A stretch of DNA of 64,000 nt, from NCBI GenBank assembly GCA_037783415.1, contig JAZGTN010000014.1, forward strand, positions 1,116,001-1,180,000. The letters run 5' to 3'. The position numbers and the translations under genes are program-made. Position 1 is the stretch's first letter; every line of letters starts with the position of its first letter. The stretch is from Leptasterias polaris (lineage: Eukaryota > Echinodermata > Asteroidea > Forcipulatida > Asteriidae). Below the pieces are notes generated by a model. It did no database searches, was not told the origin of the DNA, and saw only the letters and a program-made list of their open reading frames with translations. This document shows positions 50,901-60,902 of this stretch, piece after piece.

Positions 50901-53900
50901 TATTACTGCATTTGTTGTCTGGCAATGGTTCTTGGTTCGGTTCATGTTCAACCTCCAAATGCTGTTCCTTGAAATCGTCCCCGTTCTCCTTATCTTGCAT
51001 TCTTTCGCAGCCTGGTTCAGACAGTGGAGGAATATTAACGGAGTTGGGATCATGCCCATCTTCTTCCAGCTGCTGAGACCCACTATCGGGAGTTGATTCC
51101 TGGTCCAGTGGGATGACTTGCTCTGGCATTTCGCTCGGCTGTGACTCAGGCACTTTCGGTTCCGGTTCCTCGGGTACAAATTTCGTGGGAGACGAACCTG
51201 GCAATGTTTTCTGAACCTGGTCAATGATCAATCCTCTTTCTCGAAGAACACCTAGTAATTTTGAAACCTTAAAAAAAATCCACAGAAAGAGAAGAAAACC
51301 CTTAGAATGACCTTGAAGGTCAATACAGCAAGCTTGTTGATTCAGCTTTTTATAAAGGAATTGATTCTTATATACGCTTGAGGGAAAAACACACTGGATG
51401 ATTTCCCACTGTTAACATAGTTCTGAACAAGTGCAAATCTCCGAGAACATTTACTTGGTAATTCTACTGCCACGTAGCAACTCTGAAGGTAAAACAGTCA
51501 TTCATAAGATTCTGGTCATTTTAACGAAATAAGATTCCCGTGGACATTGGGGGTTTGTTCGTGTTAATGGGCCCATGTCAACGTTGATTTCTCTAAGCTT
51601 AATCATTTTTGTTGATGTTGATGTTTTGTTTTTTGCTTTGTTTTTCCTTTCAGAGACATACATGTTACTACTCTTTGTTTTTTCCTTTTTCCCCCAGAAA
51701 AAAAATCTAACTAATTACCGCTATTTAACTTGCATCTTTCAGACATTTGGGGTATGTTTGTGTTAGTGGGCAAATGTCAACATTGGTTTCTCTAAGCTCA
51801 ATTGTTTTTGTTTGTTTCTTCTTTAAGAAACATACATATTGTTATTCTTGTTTTTTCTCCTTTTTTCCTTCCTAGAACAAATCTTTGGAAAACAAACTTT
51901 ACCGCTTTTCGACTTGCATCTTCTGGATCGTCTAAGGTTTCCGTTTCACCAGCCGTAGCAGTGATCCCAGAGGCTTGGTCGACTGCCGTGCCGACATACA
52001 TGACTGGAAACCCTTTGTTTCGGGGACTGGCTCTGTAGTTAATTGTGCGACCTTCGTATCTAACCTTTTGTAAATACACAAATGTATGTTTACAACATGG
52101 GTACAACATAGTAAATTATGATTTGTTAACAACCACGTCAGGGCCCGACTTCATCATAGAACTTACTTACATTGTAAGCAGAAAATATTGCAAAACAATT
52201 ATCTGCTATTAAGCAACATTGAGTAGGATACCAGTCACAGATGGTACATGTGACATCCCATTTTCACTGGTAACCTTATTCTGGGAAGCATTTATTTTAT
52301 TAAGCTGCTTTTTGAGAGATGCTAATTTTTATTTTTTTTTAATGTAAATTTTTGCATCGGGGATAATGAATATGATTTTGTTTTTTTCCCTTCACGATGT
52401 GTTTTAAGCACTGTATACTCAGTACTTTCCCGAGTTCTTTGAAAAAAATCTACAAGCAAATCACTCGCGTGGGATTCAAACCCACGACCTTTGCATTGCT
52501 AGAGCAGATGTCTTACCACTAGACCACCGAGCTAGCCCAATGGCTAGAGGCAGTTCGAATCCATGGCAGCGGGTACCGCAACAATTTAATAGATATTAAT
52601 TTTGGCATTGGGGATAATTAATATAATTTGGTTTTACACCGATGTGTGTTAAGCACTGTATACTCAGTACTTTCCAGAAGGCCACGCCCACCATAGCAAC
52701 TGCCTAGCAACGACCGAACGATTTGTACACAGCCAGAGGAGTATTCGGCCCACCGCATGCACACACTAACCCAGCGGATACTACTTTTCTGTCTTACCTC
52801 GGCTTCGGAAATGGCCAAAAATATACATTCCCTCTCTTGTCAGGGTTTCAGGAGTAGAAACTTCAATTATATGAACACCGCTTGACCATGATAAAAATCA
52901 AGTTTATAAAAGAATAACCTTGAACAAATGGTACAAAAGTAAATTCAACGAAATGTGTGTTGTAAACAATACAAACAAATCAGAATTTTGTCGGACAAAA
53001 TGGCGGCAATTTGTCAGACCTTAAATCACGCGTTGTGATTGGTCAATTTGTCAAGGGGCGTGACCTACTGGATCGGTGTATTACTCACAAGCCATTGTTT
53101 TTCCATTCCCATGAAGAACATGTTAAATGATCTTTATCATGTTGGGTTGGAATCCTTATAAGATTCACCAAACACCATTTTTAGGATAAGTATAGAACTA
53201 TTTTTTTGAAGACCGGGTGGTTTTTATCTCCTTTTTATTATAGTTTATTTTAATATTTCTTTTGTATGGGTTTTTCCGGTCAATTTCAACAAAAACTAAT
53301 TCACTGTAAAACCTGCTCATTTAATTTTTCTTAAAAATTAATGCTCCGTCACTTCTGCAGCATTAAATTGTCATGCAAAAGGAGTACTATAGTATTCAAT
53401 TCCAGCAGTTTTAGCATTCACTGATAAGATCATTCAAATTCATTATGTTGCAAAGATCATTAAATTTTTTAAAAGTGCTACAGCAAGAGGATAGTCAACC
53501 AATCAATTTCATCAGTAATAAATTAATAGCCAATATATTCAGAGTTGGTGAAAACACTGAAAATGTAGTCTTGGGTGCTGTTTAGGAGTAATACCACTCA
53601 TCTTATATACCGCCCTCTAGTGACAAGTTATAATGTATAATGCCACTGATGAACATGACCCAACAAGTCAAGTATCCAATGTCTCTTTCCTCGAGTCTCA
53701 ATCGTATGAACCCATAACAGGTGTCTATAATATGGCATAGAGTAACTGAAACAGACTTTAATGAAAAGAACGAAATGTGAACACAGAAATGAAATTGAAT
53801 GCAATACATATAGTAGGTAGGAAACCTAGTTTGATTGGGTCAGGGGGTGGGGGTGAGTAGGTATACTAATTCAAACCGGGGACCTATGAGGGACAATAGG

Positions 53901-54778
53901 AGGTCCACGATTTCAGGCGTATATACACACTTGGGTTGTGTGTGTGTGGGTGGCCCATGGGGGGGGGGGGGGGGGGGGGGTGCCAAGAGGTGTATACTTT
54001 GTACATAAACGTACCTGTCCATCATCAGTCAAAAACGTTTCACTGACAAAATCTCCAAATGAACTGCCAGACACTCCAAGGAGTTCTCCAAAAAGAATAC
54101 CTAGGTAATAAATGCATACAAGCATTTTTAAAAAAACCACCGCAACATATAATCAATCGATTTTAAGTAAAATTGATGCTAAAACATTGATTTAAAAATA
54201 TTTGATGCAAATTTTTCTACATCAAGGAATGATAACGTTTCATTTGAGATGCTCGACATTTAATCCTGTCAATGGTTTTAAAAATAATAGTTGTTGCACG
54301 ACTTATTGTAAGAAACTTTGGAAGCGGCTTAGTGACGTGTGGATGTGTTTTTCTTTTCAAGGGTGGTGGCAGTGTGTCTCTTTTCTCGGGAGTTTTTCTC
54401 TTCCACAGAGGTTGTGTTTATCTCACGTGGAAGTGTTTCTCTTCCATAATGTGTCCAAGTGGAAGTGTTTCCTCTTTAACGTGGAAGTGTTTCTCTTCCA
54501 CTGTGTTTCTCTTTCACGTGGATGTGCTGATTCCCTGTGGGCAGGAGTGTGAAGGTGAAATTCTGGTGCCTTAAAACCAGATTGTTCTGGACAGACAGGT
54601 GGACCTTGTTAACCAATCTACCACCCCAACCCTTTTACTCACTCGAAAAAGTTGAATTGTTAACAATTAATTCAGGATTTAACCAATGTATTTATTGTTG
54701 GTATATTTTTGTTGAATTTTTGTGCAACTGGCTCTCCTTACCTGCCATGATGAACAGAAATGTGTTGCTTAGTTTCAT
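41984..54778 (-). CDS. ALF-like domain / transmembrane / caspase fusion protein, 13 exons, 638 aa
   Basis: Exons: 54778-54742, 54100-54015, 52064-51903, 51267-50817, 50246-50161, 50048-49938, 48696-48618, 47955-47855, 46933-46769, 45748-45523, 44539-44378, 42873-42764, 42124-41984. All have GT-AG borders and matching phases, and total 1,917 bp. Residues 1-24 look like a signal peptide. Residues 25-116 resemble anti-lipopolysaccharide factors, with helix, sheet and helix in the same order. Residues 117-245 form an acidic Pro/Glu/Gln-rich linker. Hydrophobic segments lie at 252-270 (TLMTVSAAIIVASVSFYFL) and 275-295. The caspase domain is 372-638: Arg396 (ERKGSQID), His456 (LMSHGN), Cys499 (QACRG) and Arg561 (WSLRS), with a p10 ending RKSLYFLPKYPS. 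Possible cleavage Asp residues lie between the subunits. Caspases cleave after Asp in cell death and inflammation. An LPS-sensing membrane caspase is my inference. The alternative is two adjacent genes, but no stop or obvious start separates them. Confidence 0.75.
45048..45480. repeat. AATAAT-headed dispersed repeat in a caspase intron
   Basis: It opens with ATAATAATAATAGTGGCTTC and ATATAGCACTCATAT and continues with TTACGTCCCATCCGATGGAT, CTTAAGGACACAAGTG and CCGCTCGGCCACGACAC. I recognise this order as a dispersed family of echinoderm-type genomes. It lies between exons 11 and 10, directly beside the exon 10 donor. Confidence 0.55.
46047..46351. mobile_element. TTAA-flanked MITE (piggyBac-like) in a caspase intron
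   Basis: The ends CCCTTTAGAGACCAT and ATGGTCTCTAAAGGG are perfect inverted repeats, with TTAA on both sides (46043-46046 and 46352-46355). CCC...GGG ends plus TTAA are diagnostic of piggyBac-type elements. It is 305 bp, non-coding, and lies between exons 10 and 9. Confidence 0.8.
47005..47155 (+). repeat. tRNA-derived SINE, family 1
   Basis: A leader CAGACTGGCACCC precedes a tRNA-like head with an A box (TAGCTCAGTTGGTAGAGCG) and a B box (GGTTCAAATCCC), and a non-tRNA tail (CTTTGTTCAACCCAAAATC) follows. The anticodon arm is not a clean stem and loop. The flanks match the degenerate copy at 34,715, so I call it a SINE. Confidence 0.7.
47998..48379. mobile_element. TTAA-flanked MITE (piggyBac-like) in a caspase intron
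   Basis: The ends are CCCCTTGAGCACGG and the reverse complement of CCTCTTGCGGACGG, with TTAA duplicated at 47994-47997 and 48380-48383. It is 382 bp, lies between exons 8 and 7, and starts about 40 bp upstream of the exon 8 acceptor. Confidence 0.75.
48857..49252. mobile_element. MITE saturated with CCAATTGG palindromes
   Basis: The ends CCCTTACCAAAATTTCCAAT and the reverse complement of ATTGGAAATTTCGGTAAGGG form terminal inverted repeats. The interior is almost wholly built from CCAATTGGA, CCAACTGAG and TCCAATT words in both orientations. It lies between exons 7 and 6 of the caspase gene. No target duplication is obvious. Confidence 0.65.
49453..49646. repeat. GGGCCCAATTT fold-back repeat, copy 1
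   Basis: The inverted ends GGGCCCAATTT and AAATTGGGCCC enclose a core with TAAGCACAAAA, GGTTACCAG and GTGACTGGTTACCTGCTAA. The same order is found at 63,663-63,840. A short fragment of the same end is at about 58,201-58,240. Confidence 0.7.
50784..50816. repeat. (ATTC)n microsatellite at the exon 4 splice donor
   Basis: On the gene strand the exon 4 donor reads GCAG|GTATTCATTCATTC and runs straight into a tetranucleotide array. The repeat therefore supplies the intronic donor bases from position +3 onward. Confidence 0.7.
52345..52560 (-). repeat. tRNA-derived SINE, family 2, copy 2
   Basis: On the minus strand this is the same head and tail as the copy at 60,113: GGTGGTCTAGTGGTAAGAC, then GTCGTGGGTTTGAATCCC, then a tail with TAAAACACATCG. 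A second copy of the tail alone (TTAAGCACTGTATACTCAG region) lies at 52,590-52,680, so two insertions are nested or adjacent. Confidence 0.65.
53825..53990. repeat. Dispersed repeat shared with the fold-back element at 22,950-23,140
   Basis: Read on the minus strand, CGTGGACCTCCTATTGTCCC, ATAGGTCC, CGGTTTGAAT and ATACCTAC appear in the same order as in the TA-flanked element of copy B. A run of more than 20 G follows at about 53,959-53,980. Confidence 0.55.
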
Positions 54779-55213
54779 CTGGTGTTCTCATCGGACAAAG
54801 CAATCCACTACCGCTAACGATCAGACCGTGCATGAACGCAAGAAGAGGGCAAGAGACAGTGCAGAATAAGCTTGTTGTTGAAGGTAAGAATACGTCTGGG
54901 GAAAAAACGATTTGTCAGAGACATTAATTTTGCTAGCAACGGTTTGGAAAGCTGCATTCCTCCGTTTATATTAAGTTACTGTTAAATCCTTGATCAAACC
55001 ACGAAGGAAGGAAACTGTGTATAAAAAATTAAAAGTAGCTCGTATATTTATTAATTTATTGTGCCAACTAGAACTACTGTTCTACTGTTTTAAATTTTAT
55101 GTACTTACCAAAGTTTTTGCGGTTGTTTATCAAGTCTTGTTATTTGATGAGTATCTCTGTCTTTTCTCTATTCTATAATCATGTCAAGGGAATCCCAAAC
55201 ACACGTCAGACAG

Positions 55214-55281
55214 TAGCCCCATTTATAGTGCCAATACTCTGGACGAGGAAGTCCAGAGTATTGGCACTATAAATGGGGCTA
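55214..55281. repeat. 68-bp perfect hairpin flanked by a 9-bp direct repeat
   Basis: Two perfect 31-bp arms (55214-55244 and 55251-55281) begin TAGCCCCATTTATAGTGCC and enclose a 6-nt loop, GAGGAA. Both sides carry GTCAGACAG (55205-55213 and 55282-55290). The layout of inverted repeat plus 9-bp target duplication, with TAG...CTA ends, marks a very small transposed element. Transcribed, it would also form a microRNA-precursor-like hairpin. Confidence 0.85.
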
Positions 55282-55290
55282 GTCAGACAG

Positions 55291-57003
55291 ATAAGTATGA
55301 CCTCGATTGACTACTTCCTTGTGTTGGCATGCAGCAGGCTAGACATGTCGGACGATTCCTACCTCCATGATATAGACCTTTCCATTTATTTACGTCGGTT
55401 GGCATGGACGGCCGAATGTTAGTAAAACATTCAATCGTGTTAAAAAATATTCTGACCAAATTCGACATTTTCGGTAAAGATTTATGAACTGAAATACCTT
55501 CCATGATTGGTTTATTTGTTTCCAACAAATTCAACACTTTAACAAAATATTTTGTGTAACAATGCTACAAACTATGGGTATCTGTTTTTGATTTGCAGTT
55601 ATGGCTTTCCATAGTTTTCCAACCTCGGTTGGTTTTTACTTCTATGGTTTTTGCCAACCGAGGCTTGATTCACTCAGTATACGTTGCGCAACATCATACG
55701 CAATCCGGGGATTCCCACTTTCAGACTATGACGTCATGGTTCACTAATTACACCATGGTACCGTTGGCATTCTTTCCGGTTGCTGATGAGAGGGTGCTCT
55801 TAAATCATGGAGGTGTGTAGCCGTGATCATTTCCTTGGGGCCTTTTTTTATAGTCAAATAATTGTAAGAAGGGACAAGACATCAATGGTTTTGGGGATTA
55901 TAGTAATAGCATAGAGAATGTCCTTTCTCCATGGTATATGTGGTTTTATTGAATTAATTCATATCTCCTTTATAGTTTTCAAGCCACATCCTACAGTCTA
56001 CAGAAACTCTGAAATGACATCATAATTATTTGGTTGTCACGGTTTGCAAAGTGGTTAGTTTTACGGTATTTCCCAGCATACAGGCGAAAAAACCCGATTT
56101 AGGCCTATATAATTAATAGGCCTTATTTCAAACCGGGCTTATTTTGATCACAGTAATCGAAGTACAACGTTAATTCATGAAGTCTTCAATCCCATTTTCT
56201 CGACTTTGACATCACCTTGACGAAATAATTTGGAAGATTGTTAACTAGTAAAAACTTCCTTTGCAAAAATCAGCATTAAGCTACCTGTTTTCATAAATGA
56301 ATTGGATATAACTTTTAAGTTTTAGAGCATATTTGCAACAAAGGCTTGTAGAGCAGCACCCCAATATTCAAACTCGATTTGTCTAATTTCATTACCTAAC
56401 AACAAAAGGTTTTTTGTTTCATTTAACATGCTGGAAAAAGAGGTTTGGTAGAAAGGGGATTTAGGACTAATAAATGTGTACATGTCCACATCATCAAAAT
56501 TAAAGCTCATTGAACAAGAAGAAACTGCATGCAATATTGATTTGTTACTGACTTATTTTGCAGGATGGAATATAGACCATGTTACCTTTGTTTACAGAAA
56601 TAGTGACCTTGTACATTCTAAGGTATTTTCCCGATTGGCGAGATACTACAGTGGCCATATATGGGAAAATTTTCATTTTGTGTCATAATTCAATAGTTAC
56701 AAAAGCAACAGCTGTACAGCTTTTGAGATTTCCCCCCCCCACTTTCTTCATATCAAAAGTTGAGAAAAATCAGACAGTGCAATCTCCATAAAACATAAGA
56801 TTTATTGTATTCTTCCATTGAGCTGTGTACAAACTGTGCCTGCAGGAAGTTCAGGCTCTTCTGGCTCTTTTGTAAACATGTGATGTCACAGGTCACATGT
56901 TCTATAAAAAAAATCTTTATTTTTATCTAACCAAATTTGATCAATATGTATGTTTGATCAATATGTATGTATATACATGTAATACACAAACATAAAAATT
57001 AAA
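55291..57003. other. Intergenic sequence between the two ALF-type genes
   Basis: I see no exon here. It lies between the first exon of the fusion gene (minus strand, ATG at 54,778) and the stand-alone ALF-like gene (plus strand, ATG at 57,991), so promoters for both are expected in 54.8-58 kb. There is no clear core promoter apart from the LTR's own TATA box. Confidence 0.3.
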
Positions 57004-57007
57004 GTAT

Positions 57008-57361
57008 TGTAATGGACATTGCAACCGCCGGACAAACCGCCGGCGTGAGAACGCTCTCTCTCCAGAGATTGGACCGGAAGTATGGACTATAAATAGACAG
57101 TTGTGTTCGCGCCAGCGGGAAAACGTTGGCCAGGACTGAGCCAAGATAACTGACTCTGTGCATTGTGCATGTGTTGTGCATGGTTATAAGTTGTGTTAGA
57201 CAGACCAGATGTTGAGTTCAGTGAGTGAGCATGAACAAGTTGTCGTTCTTGGAAGATAAATAAATTGGTGTGTTTCACATTTAACCTAATTTGAGTTTCC
57301 GTTTGTTTTCTGTCTGCGTTTGGCTGCAGAGCAAACAAGGACCCGTTGGCAGTACGTTACA
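57008..57361 (+). mobile_element. Solo LTR (Ty3/Gypsy-like)
   Basis: The 354-bp unit starts TGTAATGG and ends CGTTACA. A 4-bp direct repeat GTAT flanks it (57004-57007 and 57362-57365). Inside are a TATA box (TATAAATA at 57088) and a polyadenylation signal (AATAAA near 57259) in the order expected for one strand. The ends and 4-bp duplication fit Ty3/Gypsy. No internal retroviral-type genes adjoin it, so it is a solo LTR left by recombination, about 630 bp upstream of the ALF-like gene and in the same orientation. Confidence 0.8.
57088..57095 (+). promoter_or_regulatory. TATA box of the solo LTR
   Basis: TATAAATA lies 81 bp into the LTR, about 170 bp before its AATAAA. It could drive plus-strand transcription toward the ALF-like gene, which is inference. 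Confidence 0.5.
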
Positions 57362-57990
57362 GTATATTGATATATATGTATGTGCTTTTTTTTAAACAGT
57401 AGGAATACAGGAAACAAACAAGTATTATAGTCGGGCCTTATAATTAGGACTAAAATATCAGGTTCAACCCATTGAAACCAATTTAACGATTGTTGTGTAT
57501 TAATTTGGTTTTTTCTGGGCAATTCTATGTGATTCAAACTTGCAGTTGGTTGTTTTGACTCGGTGCCATTTCAAATCCTTGGTTGCTTTCGTGACGCTAT
57601 TACAGCCTTAGTCACATAACAATCACACCATTCAGAGAAAGCCATACAGGTTTTCCCCAGGTCTCTACAGTTTTATTTAATGTAAGAGATTACAAACCAA
57701 AGGGTCAATGAACTAAGCTCCACAACAAACCAATTATTTTCTCAGACAGCCATAGTCCACAATCCTCCAAATTTCGCAACAGTACTTGGTTATTCCCGAA
57801 TTGAGTCACTGGCATAACCACTGGTCCCCAGAATGCTACAAAAGCACAAGCATAAAAGCACTGATGGTTTATAACTTGATCTCACTACAGACCTGACAAG
57901 AAAGTTAAGAGACACTCTGAGGGAACGAGAGATCTTGTCCAAGTTACTCGTTGTGCCGGAACACCAGTTAGGGTAGTGGACACACCGAAG

Positions 57991-59683
57991 ATGCGAGCTT
58001 GCCTTCTATTTGCACTGATAATTACAACTGCAGGTAGGCGTTTGAATCTCATTCTGAACTTTGGACGAGTGGTTTCTTGAAAATATAAATCTGCAGATAA
58101 CCGATTGCATGCAGAGATTCTACTCAGTCGTGAATGGAGTTTCAAATTATTTTAGCAACTCCATCGACATGTACATGATTGTGAATCAAAATCACACAAG
58201 GGCCCAATTTCATGGAACTGCTTACCAGGGATTGCCCTTAACTTTTTTCCAGCAAGAATAGTTAGCTTGTCCCTTCACTAGTCCATCAATTATCCATACT
58301 TTAGTTCTGATATCACTCTATCATCTGTAAGCAGTGCCCAGATAATACAAGACATCACAGAGAGTTACCCTCTGCCTGTTCCAGATTGTTACTTCTCAAA
58401 TCCTGCTTTAGCCCTGTAGTCTTTAGTGCATTTTTATCTTAATATGTTAATTTGCCAATAGGGAACATTTACAAGCAGTATGCTTTTAGTCTGCATTGAA
58501 CTACTCTCACACTCTTTAGTTATCTCTATCGTGGAACTTTTTTGTTGGTTTTAATAATGTATGATATTGAACTGAATTCCAATTGCAGTACCTATGTCGA
58601 GTGCATTCAGTCTCAGCCCTGAGCTTCTCAAGACTGTTGGTAGTATCATCAACAGTGCCGTCAATGAGGAGGGACAGGTAAGATGCACTTTTAATAGCCC
58701 CGATTCGGTGCTCCTATTTCAGGATCGAGATTCACAGCAAAACCACCCCAAAAGAGACCACAGTTCTATTGTGAAACTGTAATTGCAAAGAAGGACGTAC
58801 CAGTTTATTTCCATACATTTCTTGGTATAAATTTACTGTCAATTGTTTTGAGGCATTGCAAAACAATTGTCCAAAAAAAACACTTAGCAGATACAGGCTT
58901 ATTGTCAAAACTCTTTGTGGTATTTGCGCACTCAGAATACAACTGAAAGCTACATACGGTACAGGGTTACAGGTACAACAGAAAAACAAAAAGACAATCC
59001 CCCAAAACGAAACCAGAGTCGCTGAAGGTATGAATTCACATCCTCTTAAAACAGGCTAGATCATGATCAAGGTGGGAAAGCATTTGGCAAGAAATTCAAA
59101 AGAGTCACAGACATTTTTGTACGAACAAGGACTTAGCTATAGCTTTGTCGCATCACTCAAGAATCATACAGTTCGTAAGTGTGATGAAAATCCACTGTAA
59201 GCAATGACCACTTTACGCAATGACTCCAGCAGTTACAAGAAGACAATGAAGAATAAGGCATGAGCTTTTTTTCAGTTGAAGCTATATCTAAGAAAAACAT
59301 ATCCTTTTGGAATGCCTTTCACTCTGGTACGTTTTGAAATAGGACCGGGCTTGTCACAATAATGAGTTTCAGTCATGAAAAAAACTAAATTTACGAGCCC
59401 AGCAAGATTTGATATCGAACTTAGCTTAATGTTGCTTTTGATCACCAAAGTTTACTGTATCTTCTAGGTTACAATTGCCGGTCGAGTGATCTCCTACAAG
59501 GCCAAGGGTCGTGTTCACAGCTTCAAGGAGCCATGGGTTTACGATGGGACTGCATGGGACATCTCCAGTGGTATCAGCGAGAAGTCAAAGCATTACAAGA
59601 GTAAGCAGGGAGCCATCGAGCATGCCATGTTGAAACTGCTTGATAGACTGAAGAGAGACGGCATCATGAAAGACGAACTTTGA
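57991..59683 (+). CDS. Secreted ALF-like (anti-lipopolysaccharide factor type) protein, 3 exons, 115 aa
   Basis: Exons 57991-58033, 58589-58677 and 59468-59683 sum to 348 bp with GT-AG borders and phases 1 and 0. The leader is MRACLLFALIITTA. The mature part has an amphipathic first helix (LSPELLKTVGSIINSAVNEE), a strand VISYKAKGRV, then WVYDGTAWDIS, then SKQGAIEHAMLKLL and DGIMKDEL. The order of W-x-Y-x-G, an S-x-x-GAIEH-type box and a final helix ending near G-(I/L)-(M/I)-x-x-E is that of the ALF/scygonadin family (Pfam DUF3254), which binds lipid A of bacterial LPS. The two Cys that close the LPS-binding loop in classical ALFs are Ile and Asp here. The first two introns match the fusion gene at 41,984-54,778 in position and phase. 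Confidence 0.75.
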
Positions 59684-59872
59684 TTGGCAGTTTTTTACTG
59701 TATGCGTGTCCTTAATAATAGTCACTTGTTGCCAATGATTCTGTTTAAGGGTATCATTGCTGCAGTCTTTAACTTATGTTAAAAACACTGCCACAAAATG
59801 CACGATGCCTTAGGGTAAAAGAAAACACTGTGTATGTAAGTGCTATTACTACTTCATATTAACCCTCCTACT

Positions 59873-60067
59873 GTTCGCAACATTTTCAAGTGAGTTGACC
59901 AACCATTTGAAACCATTCAACTGCCAAAGTTGTGTATGGTGGCACAACTGTGCACAGAACTAACTGTGTACTGTGTATGCATTCCCTCATGGTATCATAT
60001 TGCAAGGCTGGCATAGCATCATTCAAAACCACAGTGAATGGTATTTAATGGTCAGACAGCAAGAGGG
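59873..60067. mobile_element. TTAA-flanked MITE downstream of the ALF-like gene
   Basis: The ends CCCTCCTACTGTTCGC and the reverse complement GACAGCAAGAGGG are imperfect inverted repeats, with TTAA at 59869-59872 and 60068-60071. It is 195 bp, non-coding, and probably lies in or just past the 3' untranslated region. Confidence 0.65.
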
Positions 60068-60112
60068 TTAATGTTTTTTTCATGCAAATTAACCATCTAT
60101 TAAATTGTTGCT

Positions 60113-60310
60113 AGAGTATAGGATTTGAACTGCCTCTAGCTACCAGGCAATCTCGGTGGTCTAGTGGTAAGACGTCTGCTCTAGAATGACAAAGGTCGTG
60201 GGTTCAAATCCCACCTGAGTAAGCCTGTGGTTTTTCACAGGACTCGGCAAAGTGCCGATGATGCAGTGCTTTACACACATTGGGTTAAAACCAAATAATG
60301 TTTTTTTATT
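60113..60310 (+). repeat. tRNA-derived SINE, family 2, best-preserved copy
   Basis: The A-box region GGTGGTCTAGTGGTAAGACG and B box GGTCGTGGGTTCAAATCCC are well kept. They are followed by a tail with GCAAAGTGCCGATGATGCAG and TGGGTTAAAACCAAATAATG shared with the copies at 36,335 and 52,345. The inserted TGACAAAG between the arms and the long tail argue against a functional tRNA gene. Confidence 0.7.
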
Positions 60311-60621
60311 GCAGTTTATAAATGCTTTGACATCCTGGAGAAAATATTTACATTATTTTGTGACATTAAACATGTATTTTTTCTATATATTATTGGAATC
60401 ACAAGCAATATCTGTTTACTTTTGTAATGAAATTTTACAATGTACATTATTTCAAATAAAAACTGCAATAATATTTCTTAACCGAATGGCAAGTAAATCT
60501 ATGGGTAACTGCTATCCAAGCTAGCCCTCCATTACACTGCAACGGAGGAGTCTAATCTGAGTTAGATCACTGCCTGCTTTTGAAGTTTGTTTATCTGAGG
60601 TTCCAGAAGCTTGGTTTCGTT

Positions 60622-60902
60622 TAGTCTTGGTCCAAGACGTCACTATCCTATACGTGTAACTATCTTATACAATAATACTCATGATAACACCCGACAGAGG
60701 GCGCGCTTTCCGTTCTTGAATTTATCGGCGCGGCTGACGATTGTAGCTTCGTGGAAGCTGGAAATCGAACCACGGATAGTGACGCCCTCTGTTGTTTGAA
60801 TTGATCCATTCCAGTGCAAACTACCAACGCAACGCGTACGATGGATAGCGACTCATTCTGTTGTTGGAATAGATATATGCGAAGGTCTTGGAACCAAGAC
60901 TA
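60622..60902. mobile_element. 281-bp TIR element with 9-bp target duplication
   Basis: The ends TAGTCTTGGTCCAAGAC and the reverse complement TAGTCTTGGTTCCAAGAC are inverted. A perfect 9-bp repeat GGTTTCGTT flanks the element (60613-60621 and 60903-60911). The termini TAG...CTA and the 9-bp duplication match those of 37,549-39,719 and of the hairpin at 55,214. Internally, CAGAGGGCGC and ACGCCCTCTGTTGTT are also inverted. Confidence 0.8.

Noticed and set aside
54202..54869. Plus-strand frames opposite the first exons of the fusion gene
   Set aside because: They include a degenerate GTGGAAGTGTTTCTCTTCC repeat and overlap the antisense of the signal-peptide exon. No splice structure was found.
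60140..60220. tRNA gene downstream of the ALF-like gene
   Set aside because: It has extra bases between the arms, and its tail is shared with copies at 36,335 and 52,345, so it is SINE family 2.
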